Origin: Phoma sp. XZ068
Lineage: Eukaryota; Ascomycota; Dothideomycetes; Pleosporales; Didymellaceae
Assembly (NCBI GenBank): GCA_004835665.1
Contig: RBKR01000002.1
Span: 62,001 to 126,000 of the forward strand
Length of the DNA: 64,000 nt
Direction of reading: 5' to 3'
The translations under genes and the position numbers were made by a program. Below the pieces are notes generated by a model. The model worked only from the letters and a program-made list of their open reading frames with translations. It was not told where the DNA came from and did no database searches. Shown in pieces: positions 1 to 11,450 of this stretch (the first letter of the stretch is position 1; every line of letters begins with the position of its first letter).

Positions 1-757
1 GTAGGAGGGCGCTTTCCAACCACCAGGCTGATGGATTCTTGCTTTTGCCTTGCATGGGCATGAAGCGCAACATATTTGCTTGCTGCCTGGATTCATGACC
101 AGTACGCGCTCGGTATGCGAAGAGCGATACGGCGTCTACTTGTTACGACAAGACGTGGCTTCGCCTCATTACTTGCCGCATTGCCAACCATTACAACCAT
201 TTGCATGGCGTGATAGACCCTGCATTCGCCTTCAGCGTGTGGTCCCGCACGCCAGCGTCGAAAGCCGAGTCTATTTGAGTGTCAGCCTGGCCAAGAGGAA
301 AAGAGGGCAAACAAAGGCCTGTTGTACTGCCTTGTCTTCCCGCAACCTTGTGCAGCTTTTCGGGGAGAAGATTGTCTCCTTTTGAATTGCCTGACACCTC
401 AGATCCGCAGCAATGGTTGTCGCTCGGCGGGCAGCCGAAACTGATCACGCCCTTGCCCTTTGCATCCAGTTTGGTGGAGACGCATGTTGAACGTTCCCAC
501 AAGCGGAAGCACATCGCCCGCATCCGCAACGTTTGGCTCAGGAACCGTGAAATCGTAAGGCGGACGGGGAAGACGGGGCGCTCAACGTTGGGCGCCGGGT
601 GTGACCCGGAACCCCTGTCCTAACGAAGCTTGCTCGGGGGTGCGGCTTGGAACCCGAAGATGGCAGCGCCATTGCACGGAAATGGGATGGTCATTATTGT
701 TAGCGCAATCGGGCCGTGTGCCAAACGTCTCGGTCAACGCGGCCTAGCCGTCACACA

Positions 758-846
758 GGCTCGACAAAGGGACCTTGCGGTGACAGCTCTCGTGGTTGTT
801 CCTGCGTGTTTGTTACCCCTTCACCGCAAGGTCTCATTGTCGAGCC
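758..846. repeat. Inverted repeat with 26-bp arms
   Basis: Arms at 758-783 and 821-846 are reverse complements over 26 bp with two mismatches, around a 37-nt loop. The outer ends read GGCTCGACAA and TTGTCGAGCC; the inner ends read GACCTTGCGGTGA and TCACCGCAAGGTC. It ends about 40 bp upstream of the TATA box of the acyltransferase. It may be a tiny MITE or a palindromic regulatory element; the sequence alone does not decide. Confidence 0.75.
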
Positions 847-886
847 CCCACAGATTCACGGTATGTGTGACTGTTCCCTCTCTTGG

Positions 887-894
887 TATATATA
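887..894 (+). promoter_or_regulatory. TATA box of the acyltransferase gene
   Basis: TATATATA lies about 90 nt upstream of the chosen ATG at 985, a usual spacing for a fungal core promoter, and supports that start. Confidence 0.6.
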
Positions 895-984
895 GTAACT
901 GCGGCAGGCCCCGGATATGCCCTTAAACTTCGTTCTAACAACGCGCAATCTTGACGCTAGCACATTATCGTGATTTGTATCAAC

Positions 985-2775
985 ATGATCGTCAAAGCAG
1001 AGTCTCCACCCGCCGAGGACCTCAGGTCGTTCCACCTCTCATTCCTAGACCAGAACGCTGTTCGCGTCTATACTCAAACACTATGCATATTTCCTGTGAG
1101 TATTTCGACACCAAAGCGTGCAATTGCTAACAAATGTTGTGTAGTTTCCAGACCAGAACAACGCGGAGGCTGCCATTCAGGCTCTCGACGCTGGGCTGCG
1201 CCTTACGCTCCAGAAGTTCCCATTCCTCGCTGGGAAGCTTAGCCTTGCCGACGGTGGTTCAGGCAGACTGCAGCTCCAGCATCCTGTCGATATTACGGAC
1301 CGAAAGGCGACAGAGGGGCTATTCGCCGCCAAGCAGATCCTCGTGGAGGATTTCCCCTATCCTTATGAGGCACTCAAAAAGGCCGGCATGCCACCGAGCG
1401 CGTTCAAGTGTGCCACGTTTCTTCCAGACGACTTCGCGAATTATCCAGGTGTCCCCGCCAACGGCGAGGGGCTTTGTGACTTCGAGCGTAGCGAAGCCCC
1501 AGTGATGAGGGTGCAAGCATGCTTCATCCCCGGCGGACTTGTCCTGAGCATTTACGTTCACCACAGCGTATTGGACTTCCACGGCATCTCGACGTTCTGG
1601 GAATCGTTCGCCACGAACGTCTCTCACGTTGCACGGAAGCATGGTTCCAGGGATTTGGGCCCAGGTAACACTCAGCACTGACATTGACTATTGTCTGGCT
1701 AACCTCAATAGCGCCTCTAAGTATAGCCGATTATCAATCTTCACTACGGGCCAAGCTTGACGAGCGTGTGTCTTACAAGGGAACGCAACGCCCAACAGCA
1801 GACTGCTATTGCGAAGGCACTTTCCAGTACAAGAAGACATTGCCGGACAGCACTGAATGCACGCAACGTCTTTTTGTTCTACCTGCGGCTCGCGTTCGTG
1901 AGTACCGTGAACGTCTGCGACCACATTTCCCGCCGTCCTCGCCTCCCACACTCTGCAATGTCCTTGCTGCTCTGGTATGGACGCATGTTACACGCGCAAG
2001 AGCAGCGCGCTTGACGAAGTATGGTTACGCAGAGACTAACGTTGGTATCGCTACCGACCTTCGCCGAAGATGGCAACCCCCAGTCGGAGCCGACTACACA
2101 GGGAATTGCGCCTTATTTTCCAAAAGCACAGCCGAGATCTCAGATCTGACAGCGGAGGAATGGTGAGTTTGTTTTTTGTCCTGCATTTGTCGATCCGTGC
2201 ACTCCACACCTGCATACCTGCATGGTGATCACGGTCTAGACTATGCGCTACCCTCATTTGTCGTAAATCCATCAACTAACGAATTATGCAGTGTAACCGA
2301 CACAACCATTCTCCACGTCATTAGGAAGATCAAGAACACCATCACCAGTGTGAACAACGACTGGATCGACCGTCATTTTGCCTTCTTCAAGGGGCTTCAA
2401 GAGATCAAGGATACAGAATGTGCTTTGGCCCTCAAGTTCGGGTCTGATTGCTACATTGTACGTCCTTGAACCTCCATCTCCCATGCCCTATACTAATCAT
2501 TATAGACCTCGTGGCTTAACTTCGGTGCCGACTATTGTTGGGGCATTCCTGGTACGGACTTGGCCGAGGACTCCCTCGGAGGCCGACCTGAGTTCATCAG
2601 GCGAGCTTGGGGTCCCGGTGATGGCGGCATGATCTTCCTTCCGAGGAGGAGGCATGTAGCCAACGATGCCGAAGCGCCCTTTGAGATCCTAGTCCGTCTT
2701 ACTGAAGAGGATATGGGCCGCGTCTTGAAGGAAGACGGTGGCTTATGCAGCTGGTCTGAAGCTGTCGTCTTATAG
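985..2775 (+). CDS. BAHD-type acyltransferase (transferase family PF02458)
   Basis: Predicted to move an acyl group from acyl-CoA to a hydroxyl or amine, probably on a secondary metabolite or detoxified compound. My model has five exons: 985-1095, 1145-1664, 1712-2162, 2292-2457 and 2506-2775, giving 505 residues, normal for the family. The catalytic HHxxxDxxG motif is intact as HHSVLDFHG near residues 176-184. The C-terminal DFGWG motif is diverged, read as FGADYCWG near residues 422-429, a structural loop in characterised members. All introns have GT-AG ends and phases that keep the frame. There is no signal peptide or membrane segment, so it is probably cytosolic. The next gene, 760 bp downstream, is an acyl-CoA oxidase. 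The substrate cannot be told; trichothecene 3-O-acetyltransferase-like naming would be an over-call. Confidence 0.85.
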
Positions 2776-3534
2776 ACATCGGATGGCGTGTTGCTCTCGG
2801 TGAATGCGGTTTGACACCGCTATAATTACCGGATTTGTGGATGTTTGGTCACGTTGTGGCCTTCTGGGTGCCTGGCGCACCCTTGTTTATGATTACTTGC
2901 GACATACGCGTCTTCAGGTATTGTTTAACGGATATGGTTATTGGCGTTGCATCGCCACGGTATGGCTCTGGGAATATCCTGTACAAATAGCTAGTCGGTT
3001 TCTGGGAGGTATCTGTTTCCATCTCGATGAGGATGATGTCGGATCCTGGCGTTTCTTTACACTTTCGATAGACCTCTGTAATTTTGCGGCGCCTACCTCG
3101 GCTACCTGCCAGCAGCCAGCGCTGCTTCTTTTCATTGAGCGAATAACAAACTACATTACATTCAACAAACGTCCGTAGCATTTCTTCCCCAATACCTGAA
3201 ACCTTCAACCTAGTGTGGCTTGAAGGATCAAACTTAGCGTAGTTCACTTTGGGACGACCGAGAATTGCCGCCCCTCGCGATGCGCGACACCATCCCCGCA
3301 GCGCAGACCTGCATATTCGGCGTCGCCAAAATCATGACTACATAATTACTGTACGCGGTACCGAGGCTAAAATGAGACTCCGCATAAAATATCTCCGCTT
3401 TATTGCCGTTGGCTACTACTACTGAGTTTAACGGCTCGCGAGGCGAGCTTTCGTTGTACTTCGGTCGCCCTTGCACATTGCAACTGCTGCACTGCCCTGC
3501 TAATTACAGTTACGACGCAAGCGAAATTTGCGCC
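2776..3534. promoter_or_regulatory. Intergenic region, promoter of the first acyl-CoA oxidase
   Basis: No gene is supported. Two copies of the fatty-acid response core lie here: CCTCGG at 3096-3101 and its reverse complement CCGAGG at 3361-3366, the second about 170 bp before the ATG at 3535. In Aspergillus the Zn2Cys6 proteins FarA and FarB bind this core and induce beta-oxidation genes. That it works here is inference. Confidence 0.5.
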
Positions 3535-5715
3535 ATGACCGATTTCACCGATCATCTCAAGCCAGCTCATGATGGCACAGCTACTCTGCAAGCCGAGCGT
3601 GATGGGTCGGCGATAAACGTTGAGGAGCTGGCAAAGCATCTGCTCTCCCGTGATGGCTTCTTGCAGCGCCAACAGAAGGTGCTCAGGGTTCTAAGCAGAG
3701 AACAACTATTCAAGAAAGATCAGCAGCTCAATCTATCACGGCCTGAGCGGTATCATCTAGGATTGGCAAGGGCAAAAGCAATACAGAGGATCATTCGCAG
3801 GGAAGGCTGGGATTCCGCGGACTACAGTATGGCGGAGTATCTAAACGACGAAATGTCGCCGTACTATTTGCACATGTCTATGTTTGGTTAGAAGATTCCT
3901 TTTCCTTGTGCAACGTGGGCGCCAGTCTGACACCACCAGTCACCACCGTCCGCGAACAGGCGTCCGAGGAACAACAAGCGTACTGGATGCCAAAGATCCT
4001 CAACTACGACATCATTGGCTGCTATGCGCAGACTGAACTTGGCCACGGAAGCAACGTGCGCGGATTAGAGACTACAGCAACATGGGATCCCAAGAGCAAA
4101 GAGTTTGAGATTCATAGCCCCTGCTTAACTGCAAGCAAATGGTGGAACGGGTCTATGGGTCGAACAGCCACACATGCTGTACGTCATTTTGTATCACCGA
4201 CAGGAACCCACCTCCAGCTAATCATTGCCTTAGATTGTTGTTGCACAGTTACTTTTGCCGACTCAAGATAACCCGACCACCTACTCCTCCCACGGCCCGC
4301 AGACATTCCTGCTGCAGATTCGGGACGCAAAGACTCACCAACCACTCCCAGGCATAGCCGTAGGTGACATCGGCCCGAAGTATGGTTACGCTTCTATGGA
4401 CAACGGATACATGCTGTTTGACCACCACCGCGTCCCGAAATCAGCAATGTTATCGCGTTACGCAGAAGTCTCGGACGAACTGGGGACTTTCACACGGCGC
4501 GGTCATCCGGCCGTCGTATACGGTTCCCTCACCTTCGTTCGTGCGCAAATCATCATGCACGCTCGTCTGGTGCTGGCGCGTGCTGTGACAGTTGCGGTGA
4601 GGTATTGTAGTATTCGTCGCCAGTTCTCTGATCGCGATGCTAGATCAGCTGATGCTCCAGAGATGAAAGTGCTTGACTACCCGACAGTTCAGATCCGGAT
4701 CCTGCCGCTGCTTGCCACGACTTTTGCTTTGCACTACACTGGAGAGTACTTCTACGAACTATACCACAAGTCCCGCTTAACAATAGAGAACGGCGATTTT
4801 GGGCCAATGGCAGAACTCCACAGCGCTTCCTCGGGTCTGAAGTCACTCTGCACAACACTTGCAGCAGACGGCATTGAGACCTGCCGACGCGCGATGGGCG
4901 GTCACGGTTTTGGCGGTGGCAGTGGTCTGATCGGGCTGAACTCCGACTACCTCTCAAAGCCTACTGTGGAGGGCGACAACTGGATGATCACACAGCAAGT
5001 TGCAGCCTACCTGATCAAAAAGATGCAACACTGCGTCGAAAACCCCGATGCCGTTTCTAAAGATGCAACAGACGAGCTATTTAAACAATATTTGGAGACC
5101 AAAGCCCATAGGATCCCTGAGTCCTATTTCGATCATAGCTCCGGAGGTATCGATGATACCAGCATCGTCTCAATCTTTCAGTGGCGCGCCGCAGCTCTCA
5201 GCTACACCGCCTACCAGCAACGCATCGTAAACAAAAAGCCCTGGACAAAGATGATGATCCAACTCCACGCCCTATCCCGCGCCTATTCCGAGCAAATCCT
5301 CGTAACCAACTTCCACAACGCCCTCACTCAGACATCCCTGTCAAACCCCACCCCCGAGGTCCTCCGGATATGCTTCCGTCTCTTCGCCCTCTACACAATG
5401 GAACAATCCGCCACCTCCTTTATTCTCACGACAGCCATCCCCTCCACGTGTCTCACTTCCTTGCCTGATACCGTTCTGGAACTGATGACACAACTGCGCC
5501 CCCATGCCGTGAAGCTAGTAGATACGTGGTCAATACCCGATTTCCTACTTGACTCAGCATTGGGACGATATGATGGAAAGGTATACGAGGAGCTATTCGA
5601 CATGGCGCATCGAAGAAATCCGTTGAATAAAATCACATTCAACCCAGACTACAGGAGCGAGGAAATCGTGCTGGGGAGTGGGGATGGAGGGAAGCAGATT
5701 CTTGCAAAGTTGTAG
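3535..5715 (+). CDS. Peroxisomal acyl-CoA oxidase (copy 1, C-terminal AKL)
   Basis: FAD enzyme of the first step of peroxisomal beta-oxidation: acyl-CoA plus O2 gives trans-2-enoyl-CoA and H2O2. Exons 3535-3886, 3940-4178 and 4234-5715 give 690 residues, normal length. Recognisable ACOX segments are the N-terminal helical domain (VEELAKHLLSRDGF), CYAQTELGHGSNV in the middle domain, and RRAMGGHGFGGG near residue 421. The protein ends in AKL, a PTS1-type peroxisomal signal. Intron 1 has a GTTAGA donor; its placement follows the frame and the homologous junction in the second copy at 11451-13627. The downstream ATG at 3535 was chosen because it begins the conserved part; an in-frame upstream extension looks non-coding. 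CCTCGG elements lie in the promoter. The two copies are clearly homologous but diverged, so the duplication is old. Confidence 0.92.
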
Positions 5716-6973
5716 TAGTGAGTGCACTTTATAACCTCCATCGAAATGTGATATTGCATTGAACCTCTGTCTAGCAGAGCGCGCCAATTGAGTTTTTGAA
5801 AAGCGTGATATCACGTTTTTGATACTTATAATGTACTCGAGTGGTGTTGAATGTTGAGTTTGATGGTGGAGTGATGATCAAACAAATATCATTCTAGGTA
5901 ACTTATTAATACTATGGCTATATAAAAAGATACAATCCTTGATCGCACAATAGACCTTTATTTATACACAATATCTTATAGGTAGAAGATATAATAGTGA
6001 ATACCTGTGGCGGTAGCTCGTCAGTAAACGTAGTGTGCACCTTAGATGTATACAGCTAATCTTACACTCAACGCTAGAAGGCTACACACATCACAGGCCC
6101 TGCATAGGTCTGTTATCATTATCGTTATTAGCAGGCCTAACCATCGGTCACAATTTCCAGTTTCAACACATCGCCCAGACATGAATTAAACTTCAACGTC
6201 TTACAGAGATTAAAATCTTTACATAAAGATGATCAAATAGAGATGTATTAACATCTAGATTAGTGTCTGCATCATGTCTGCGTGATATCCGGAGACTCAA
6301 TCTGCGCGCTATGGTAGCTCAGAACTCCATATCCCTAAAGATCAATTTCAATATGAAATCTCTCTAATCTGTGGACGCATTCATAACACAAGCCACATGC
6401 CCGTCCGATCCTAAGGCCGGAAATATCTATTCCCATTCGCGTGAATTGCGCCTGAAAAGCAGGGTGTAATCTGCCGGTGTTCACGTTTTGTTCGAGCAAG
6501 CCACTTGGGAACGCCTACTCGCATGAATGGTACCAAATATCGTTGGAACAGCTATCGTATCGCAGTGGCTTTAAAATACGTCTACTTGATGATTTTGCCA
6601 GTTCTTGATGTCTAGACTCCGATCCTAGAGGTAGTTTATAACGTTGGATTTACCAATGGTATACGTACATCATTCATTAATTGATATTCTAACCTCAGCG
6701 CTCGTATATTCACGAATCCATCCGGTTCCACGAAAGTACCCGCAAAACCACCTAGACGCATTTGAGTATCTGCATTGACATTCGTTGACTTCTATCACGG
6801 AGTCTTGTCTGCAACAATCGATACTGAACGTCCTCGTCCTTCCCCTAACAAGCAACTTTTGCAATCCTCACACAAATGTCTTGCGGTACTGAGAAGGACC
6901 AACATCTGGGATATGCAGACTCTGGGGACGGCTTGATGGCTCTACGCACTCTCTTTCGCGCTTTTTGCCTTCG
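5716..6973. other. AT-rich gene-free stretch
   Basis: About 1.26 kb with no credible coding frame, between the 3' ends of the convergent acyl-CoA oxidase and amino-acid permease. It is visibly richer in A, T and TpA than its flanks, which would fit a repeat decayed by RIP, but I see no terminal repeats or transposase remnants. Confidence 0.4.
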
Positions 6974-9274
6974 TCAAGCCTCGTTTTTTCGTTTTGACTT
7001 GCTGCCATTGTCATGGACTGTCAGCCCAGCTTCAGTTGTGTTCGAAATGTCCTCAATCCTGTGTCGGCCAAGAACCACGGACCCTCTTCGCAGCCACTCT
7101 GGCGTGTCAGTCCTCTGGTGGGACTCATGCTGCTCATTGTCGGCTTCCTCAATGCTGTGGAGAACATTCATGGCTTGACCTAACCTTGGACTAACATAAT
7201 TGAGTTCGATTCCTTCGCCACCGGTAATCGAATCATTTGCGTCTGCGAGAGGAGCATCTGTTGCAGGATCCTGGATGTCGCCTTGGGTTCTTGCAGGGAG
7301 GAATTGAATACTAGCTCTCGTCCAGTACCATGTAAGGAGCCAGATGACGATACAAATCCATACTGCCAGGCTCCACGGTGCGTTGTTCCAAGTAATCGGT
7401 AGCTCGGGAGGAAAGTTGACGAAGACGAAAAGCAAAAGACAAGCGCCGAATCCAAACCAATTGACTGTCAATGTCAACAGCTTCATGCTGCCTTTAGTAT
7501 AGTTGACGGGAGAGGTAGTCGACCAATCCATCCGATAGCGCCAGAAACACAGATTCCCAATGCAAATTATGTGTGAGGTGAGGATGCATAAGACACCGAG
7601 TCGCCGCATGTGCTCGAAAACAATACGATAGTCTCGCAGAAGACACAAAGAATCCGCGCCTACCGTAAGGATCGTAACCACAATGAGAGCGCTTCGAGGT
7701 GCGGGAGACCTGTCCCTTTCGTCGACGAAATTTAGGGCTTTCGATTCCGAGCTCCTGCCAATTGCCATAAGCTGACGAGCGGTACTTGCCAGAAGTGTGA
7801 CACTGCGCATGACAAACAGCACTAGAAGTACTGTTGATAGGAAGTACGTTATGGGAACATGGGTTGTTTCGACCATGACTTCCGCGAACTCTCGAAGCGT
7901 GAACATTGAGTTCTGGCCGACAGAGATTGCGATTACCAGCAAGATTCCGACAGCCATGAGCACTTCTAAGACGTACGATACGCACATAGCCCAAGGAACA
8001 AGAGTTGCTGCATCTACAACTTCCTCTGAAATGTGCGCAACGAATCCACAGCCAAGGAATGGCTGCACAAGGACACTTGTTGATAAAAAGCCTGAGATTG
8101 CACCTTTCCATCCAGATGTGCTGTTGAAATAACGGAATGCCTCCTAGAGCGTCAGGCTCAGCCCAGTCGTTTTATGGCAGATGACTGGAATGGCGATAAC
8201 AAGAATCAAGAAACCGAACCAGTGACTGACAACGAAAAATCTGTGCAAAGTCGGAAGATGTTTTACGTGCATCCAGTTGGCAGTCAGAGCGACGACGGTT
8301 GCAACACCAACTGTCATAGGCAGTGCCCAAGGGACCCTGAGGTAGTTCTCCTCCCCTTTCGAAGAATAGACAAATTTCGACCATCTGCCAGCCAGAGTGA
8401 AGATAACGATAGTGACGTCTGTGGTGAAAACCATGTTGACGATCAGGACAATACCCATGCCGAGCAGGTTCATCCAAGCGCAGAGCCAACTCATCTGATG
8501 TGGCAGGCTGGGTGTTGCCCGGGTCCTCTGAAGTGCGGAAGTCCAGTAAAAGGGCCCAGCATAGGTTGGATAGAGCCGAGCCATGCCAGCTAAACTGACG
8601 GTGACGAAGCCATAACCAAGTGCAACGCCGAAGAATGCTACAAGGATGCCGCCAATTCCGCCATTAGGTAGAGCCAGGGTGAACAAGAAGAGCATCTGCT
8701 CCCAGATGGCCAAGTTCATGGATCCAAATCCGAGCAGGTCGAACGAGGGAACATATTTCAAGGTCCGTCTGAAAGTACGTTCGAATTGTTGAGGTAGACC
8801 CATACGTTCGCGATCCTCTTGGTCACGCTTAGAGTTGTGAACTTCTGCAGCGTTGAGTGGAGCAATCGGTGTGTTGCTCGATCTTTGTTCCTCTCGCCAC
8901 TGTTGCGCGTTGAATGTGGGTCCTTCGACCGTGTTAAACGTGAGGGGTGCTTGCGGATCAGATGGACCTGGGAGGGGGCGTGCCCTCGATGTGTTCATGC
9001 GTCTCCGCCAACCTGTTGTGCCGCGGTCAGAGTATAGCGCCGCCTGTCCTTGAGCTGTCGATGGCACATTGTTGATGAGTCCAGGTCTCGGCCTTCGACG
9101 AGTGGGTTGTGTGTCGGCAGCAGGGCGGCTTGCCTGTCCGAGAGTGTTTCGCCAGGTGTTATCGTTGGGATTTGAGTACGAGGCATCTCGACCTACTGGA
9201 TGCGCAGGGACATGGTCAATGAGAGGAGTATGACCCAAGGGAGGTTGTGTTTGTGGCAGCCTACGGGTAGTCAT
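6974..9274 (-). pseudogene. APC-family amino-acid/GABA permease interrupted by an in-frame TAG
   Basis: Plasma-membrane amino-acid or choline/GABA-type permease of the fungal APC superfamily. From the ATG at 9274 the frame runs through a 160-residue hydrophilic N-terminus, then typical segments (FDLLGFGSMNLAIWEQ, YPTYAGPFYW) to a TAG at 8144-8146. The same frame continues with EAFRYFNSTSGW and QPFLGCGFVAHISEEV, the conserved middle of the family, to a stop at 6974. The break sits in a loop between membrane segments. Either this is a nonsense allele, or the TAG ends a very short intron: GTCATC to CTCTAG, 42 nt, with a CTGAC branch site, in frame. The donor is weak and splicing would shorten a loop. 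An in-frame ATG at 9451 also exists but the extension looks like leader sequence. Confidence 0.6.
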
Positions 9275-9879
9275 GTTGTTGCAATACGAATGTAGTTGAT
9301 GATAACGAATAGAGTAATGGCAGTATGTAACAACCGATGTCAAACGAACGGCAAGGTTGAGTTGATGATGGCGCTGTGGAGTGATGAAGGGCTCAGTGAC
9401 ATTGCTTGACGAGAGTTCTACGTATGCGGGAAGTTGCGTCAGCTTCGGCATGAGTAGCGACGTGACATGGTGGTGGAAGTTGCAAACAGCAGGTATGCTC
9501 TGACCTCGCCTTCACCATCTCACAAATCCATCACTATTCCAGGCCGAGCAAAAGAGCGAGATGGAAATATCTATTGTTCTCAGGTGTCGACACTTCCATT
9601 GCAGGCGTCTGTGGCTCGTCAGATCTTCATTCACCGCTCAAGGGTCATTTCGTCGGGAATCATGCGTGCGTTATTCTTCTTCCGTATTCCGAGCTACAAG
9701 CCAGGTGGAAAGCTGCCATACCGCGCCCTCGCCTTGCCCATCTACCAAAATCAATCCAACAGTACAATACAGCTCAAACGCCAACACCGACACCAACACC
9801 AACGCCGCGCGATGCAAAAGTAATCCATCCATCCGTCTAGTCCTACAGCCTGCCCGCAGCCTCCCGTAGATAATGCAAC
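9275..9879. other. Intergenic region between LST8 3' end and permease 5' end
   Basis: No gene seen. It contains the permease promoter (minus strand) and the 3' flank of LST8. A short CACCAAC/CACCGAC-like direct repeat lies near 9785-9806. Confidence 0.45.
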
Positions 9880-11004
9880 CTAGTTCCCAACAGCAGTGTC
9901 GTTCAGCGCGACACACACGGCGCCCCGATGGTGCCCGTTATACTGCCTTATAATACTCTGGCTGCCCAGCTCCCACAATCGCGCATAGTGATCGCTGCAT
10001 GCGGTGACGAGATACGCGCTATCAGCGCTAAACGCGCAGTCCCAGACCCAGCGCTGGTGGCCGTGCAGGGTGGTCTCGAGCGGGAAGGCGGCGGGGTCGC
10101 GCTCTGCGGCCGAGGGCAGGGCGTCGCCGGGCTGGACGTTATGCGGGGAGGAGAGGTCGACGGACCAGATGCGCGAGGTGTGGTCTGCAGAGCAGGTGGC
10201 GAGGTGGCGCACGTCCGGGCTGAGGAGCACGCGGGTGATGTAGGTGTGGTGGGCGACGAATTTGCATACGGGTATTATCGATGTGAGGTCGCCGCGCATG
10301 ACCATTTTCCAGACGTAGACATTGCCCTGGGTCGTTAGTACCGTTACCATCCAACTGGATGCAAGACTTACGGCGTTGTTTCCGGCGCATACCATGCTGC
10401 CGTCGCTGGCCACGGTGACACTCGCGACGGATACATCGTCCTCGGGGATAAGCTGGTGACTGCACTTGTTCTCGCCCAAGTCCCAGATCCTCACGTTTCC
10501 TCCACGGTCACAGCTGATCAGCTCGCCCTGATTCGGGTGGATAACCACGTCATTCACTGGCACGCCATGCGTGTAGTTCCGCTGGACGTTCCCACTTCTA
10601 GTGTCCCAGATCTTGACGGTGCCGTCTTCGCTAGAGGTGACAAGCCATTTCGATTCGCAGTGGAATGCGACGCCGGTAACGTTGCTGGTATGGCCGTCGA
10701 AGGTGAGGATCGCGTTGGGGTTGGTGGACTTGATGTCGTAGAGCTTCACCGTGTGGTGTCCGGCGGCCGCGAGGTAGCGCTTGTCGGGCGAGATACAGAG
10801 GCGGTTGACTTGCGAGTCGGGGTGGGGGATGGTTCGGGAGCAGATGCCGGAGAGGGCTTCCCAGAAGCTGGGAGGGTCAGTCAGGGCTGTGGGAGAGGCA
10901 GAGGAAGGCGAACCGAATGGTGTGGTCGTAGCCGGCTGCGATTGTCAGCTCATTGTGTGGACGGTGTGGGGGAGGGACGCACCTGTGCAGAGGATCACGG
11001 ACAT
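9880..11004 (-). CDS. lst8: Lst8, WD40 subunit of the TOR complexes
   Basis: Seven-bladed WD40 propeller that binds the TOR kinase domain and stabilises TORC1 and TORC2. Exons on the minus strand: 11004-10983 (22 nt), 10935-10914 (22 nt), 10867-10372 and 10326-9880, giving 328 residues, close to the family length. The N-terminus reads MSVILCTAGYDHTIRFWEA, diagnostic for Lst8. It is followed by SGICSRTIPHPDSQVNRL and repeated GH...WD units (FDGHTSNVTGV, HGHQRWVWDCAF, YNGHHRGAVC). Both leading exons are 22-nt microexons, confirmed by frame and CTGAC branch sites. The third intron is 45 nt, divisible by three and free of stops, so its retention would insert 15 residues rather than truncate the protein. 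Confidence is high. Confidence 0.93.
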
Positions 11005-11450
11005 TGTGGGCGACGGAGTGGGGTGATGATTGTGAGAACCAGGCCAGGTGTTTAGAATGATAATGCGACTTGAACACACGCAGTATGATTGTCTACAACA
11101 TAGCGCGCGTGGCCGTGTCGAGGTGGGGACTTGTGCAGCTCCGGTTGAGGTTGAGCTTCAATTCTCGCACGGACCACGCTGTCAGCCCTATCGCGGTGAG
11201 CGGAAACGGATGTGACGGACATGTGAACAGCAGATGAGCAACAGGATGTTTGGAGATGAACAAAGTATTTGAAGATGAACAGCAGGATGCTTGGAGATGA
11301 ACAACAGGATGTTTGAAGATGAACAACAGAGTATCTGAAAATGAACAAAAGACTTTCAGATCTGGGGATTGAAGATTTAACATGATGTTTCTCTATCCAA
11401 GTATCGCTATATAATGCAAGTTCAAAATTTACCGCCGTGTTGATACAATT
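11005..11450. other. Intergenic region with a minisatellite
   Basis: It separates the start of LST8 from the end of the second acyl-CoA oxidase, both on the minus strand. A 22-bp minisatellite fills 11233-11359. No gene is supported. Confidence 0.5.
11233..11359. repeat. Degenerate 22-bp minisatellite, about six units
   Basis: Units such as GATGAACAACAGGATGTTTG recur in tandem, with 19- and 22-bp variants, about 230 bp upstream of the LST8 start codon. Confidence 0.8.

Larger units (their letters stand above)
1..984. other. Intergenic region and promoter of the acyltransferase
   Basis: I recognise no gene here; the short open frames on both strands look like chance frames. The stretch holds an 89-bp inverted repeat (758-846) and a TATATATA box (887-894) about 90 nt before the acyltransferase ATG at 985. 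The window edge may hide the end of a neighbouring gene. Confidence 0.6.

Noticed and set aside
1012..1017. CCGAGG inside the first exon of the acyltransferase
   Set aside because: Located in coding sequence; I count only promoter copies as candidate fatty-acid elements.
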